Positions 63,889-64,000 of a stretch of DNA of 64,000 bases are shown here, piece after piece. The notes under the pieces were generated by a model. It saw only the letters and a list, made by a program, of their open reading frames with translations. It searched no databases and was not told the origin of the DNA. This stretch comes from Neptuniibacter pectenicola (GTDB lineage Bacteria > Pseudomonadota > Gammaproteobacteria > Pseudomonadales > Balneatricaceae): positions 186,001 through 250,000 of the forward strand of contig NZ_LUTS01000005.1 in assembly GCF_001597735.1 (NCBI RefSeq), written 5' to 3'. A program made the translations under genes and the position numbers. Position 1 is the stretch's first letter. The number at the start of each line of letters is the position of its first letter.

Positions 63889-64000
63889 TTATTTAATAGC
63901 GATTAAATAGGGTGCTATAGATTGCTTGAGTAGCGCTACCGCTTGTCCGCGATGACTCACTTTGTTTTTCTCTGTAGGACTAAGTTGGGCGGCTGCGCTA
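63889..64000 (-). CDS. rdgB: XTP/dITP pyrophosphatase, C-terminal fragment
   Basis: The last 37 residues of the protein enter from the window edge: AQLSPTEKNKVSHRGQA then ALLKQSIAP and a stop at 63889. The KNxxSHRGxA segment is diagnostic of the RdgB/HAM1 family, which removes non-canonical purine triphosphates. The rest lies beyond the window. It is next to hemW, as in other gammaproteobacteria. Confidence 0.9.
   Translation of the reverse strand, partial: SAAAQLSPTEKNKVSHRGQAVALLKQSIAPYLIAIK

Overview
The window looks like chromosomal DNA of a gammaproteobacterium, most likely a marine Oceanospirillales/Pseudomonadales-type organism. This is inferred from gene content: a complete heptose/Kdo lipopolysaccharide (LPS) pathway, the divergent cyaY / lptM-lysA-dapF-DUF484-xerC-yigB block, glnE near ilvE and waaF-waaC, and many c-di-GMP proteins. 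There are no insertion sequences, CRISPR arrays, rRNA genes or prophage modules. Nearly everything is ordinary core chromosome, with a few unusual cassettes.

Layout. (1) 1-16 kb is the most accessory-looking part. It holds a truncated-by-window PAS-PAS-PAS-GGDEF protein, a decayed short-chain dehydrogenase pseudogene, a cold-shock protein with a long leader, a membrane PAS-PAS-GGDEF cyclase, a tight three-gene cassette of unknown function (5144-7945), a two-repeat plus PD-(D/E)XK-like nuclease protein, small unknown ORFs, an RND efflux pair and a medium-chain dehydrogenase. (2) 16-21 kb has tRNA-Thr(UGU) with a clear promoter, a zinc-sensor (CZB) diguanylate cyclase, waaC-waaF and a phosphoethanolamine-transferase-like sulfatase. 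(3) 21-38 kb is metabolism and signalling: ilvE, glnE, a CYTH/CHAD protein, argE-argA, a PepSY-phoP-phoQ operon, ald, ilvD, a TSUP permease, an EAL-HDOD protein and a nitroreductase. (4) 38.8-44.2 kb is the most interesting block. A four-gene operon encodes a DUF2064/TIGR04282-type transferase, a radical SAM enzyme with extra cysteines, an MTA-type phosphorylase and a TIGR04283-like glycosyltransferase. It converges on a DedA/TVP38-disulfide-reductase fusion. The architecture resembles arsenosugar-type clusters but with a different radical SAM enzyme and no ArsM in the window. (5) 44-57 kb is the second LPS block: core glycosyltransferases, a WaaL-like ligase, a lipid A acyltransferase, msbA-hldE, an FAD oxidoreductase/aldo-keto reductase pair, waaA, gmhA, and then cyaY. 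(6) 57-64 kb holds lptM-lysA-dapF-DUF484-xerC-yigB, an unknown membrane protein, hemW and the 3' end of rdgB.

How the genes work together. GmhA, HldE, WaaC, WaaF, WaaA, the LpxL-like acyltransferase, MsbA, the ligase and several glycosyltransferases together make, flip and decorate lipid A-core. ArgE/ArgA, IlvE/IlvD and LysA/DapF supply amino acids. Four c-di-GMP-type proteins, two of them with GGDEF active-site and I-site motifs intact, point to strong lifestyle switching. Several start sites were moved inward from the longest ORF where a Shine-Dalgarno sequence or stop/start overlap supported it. One 42-residue lipoprotein gene (lptM) with a GTG start was found by eye.
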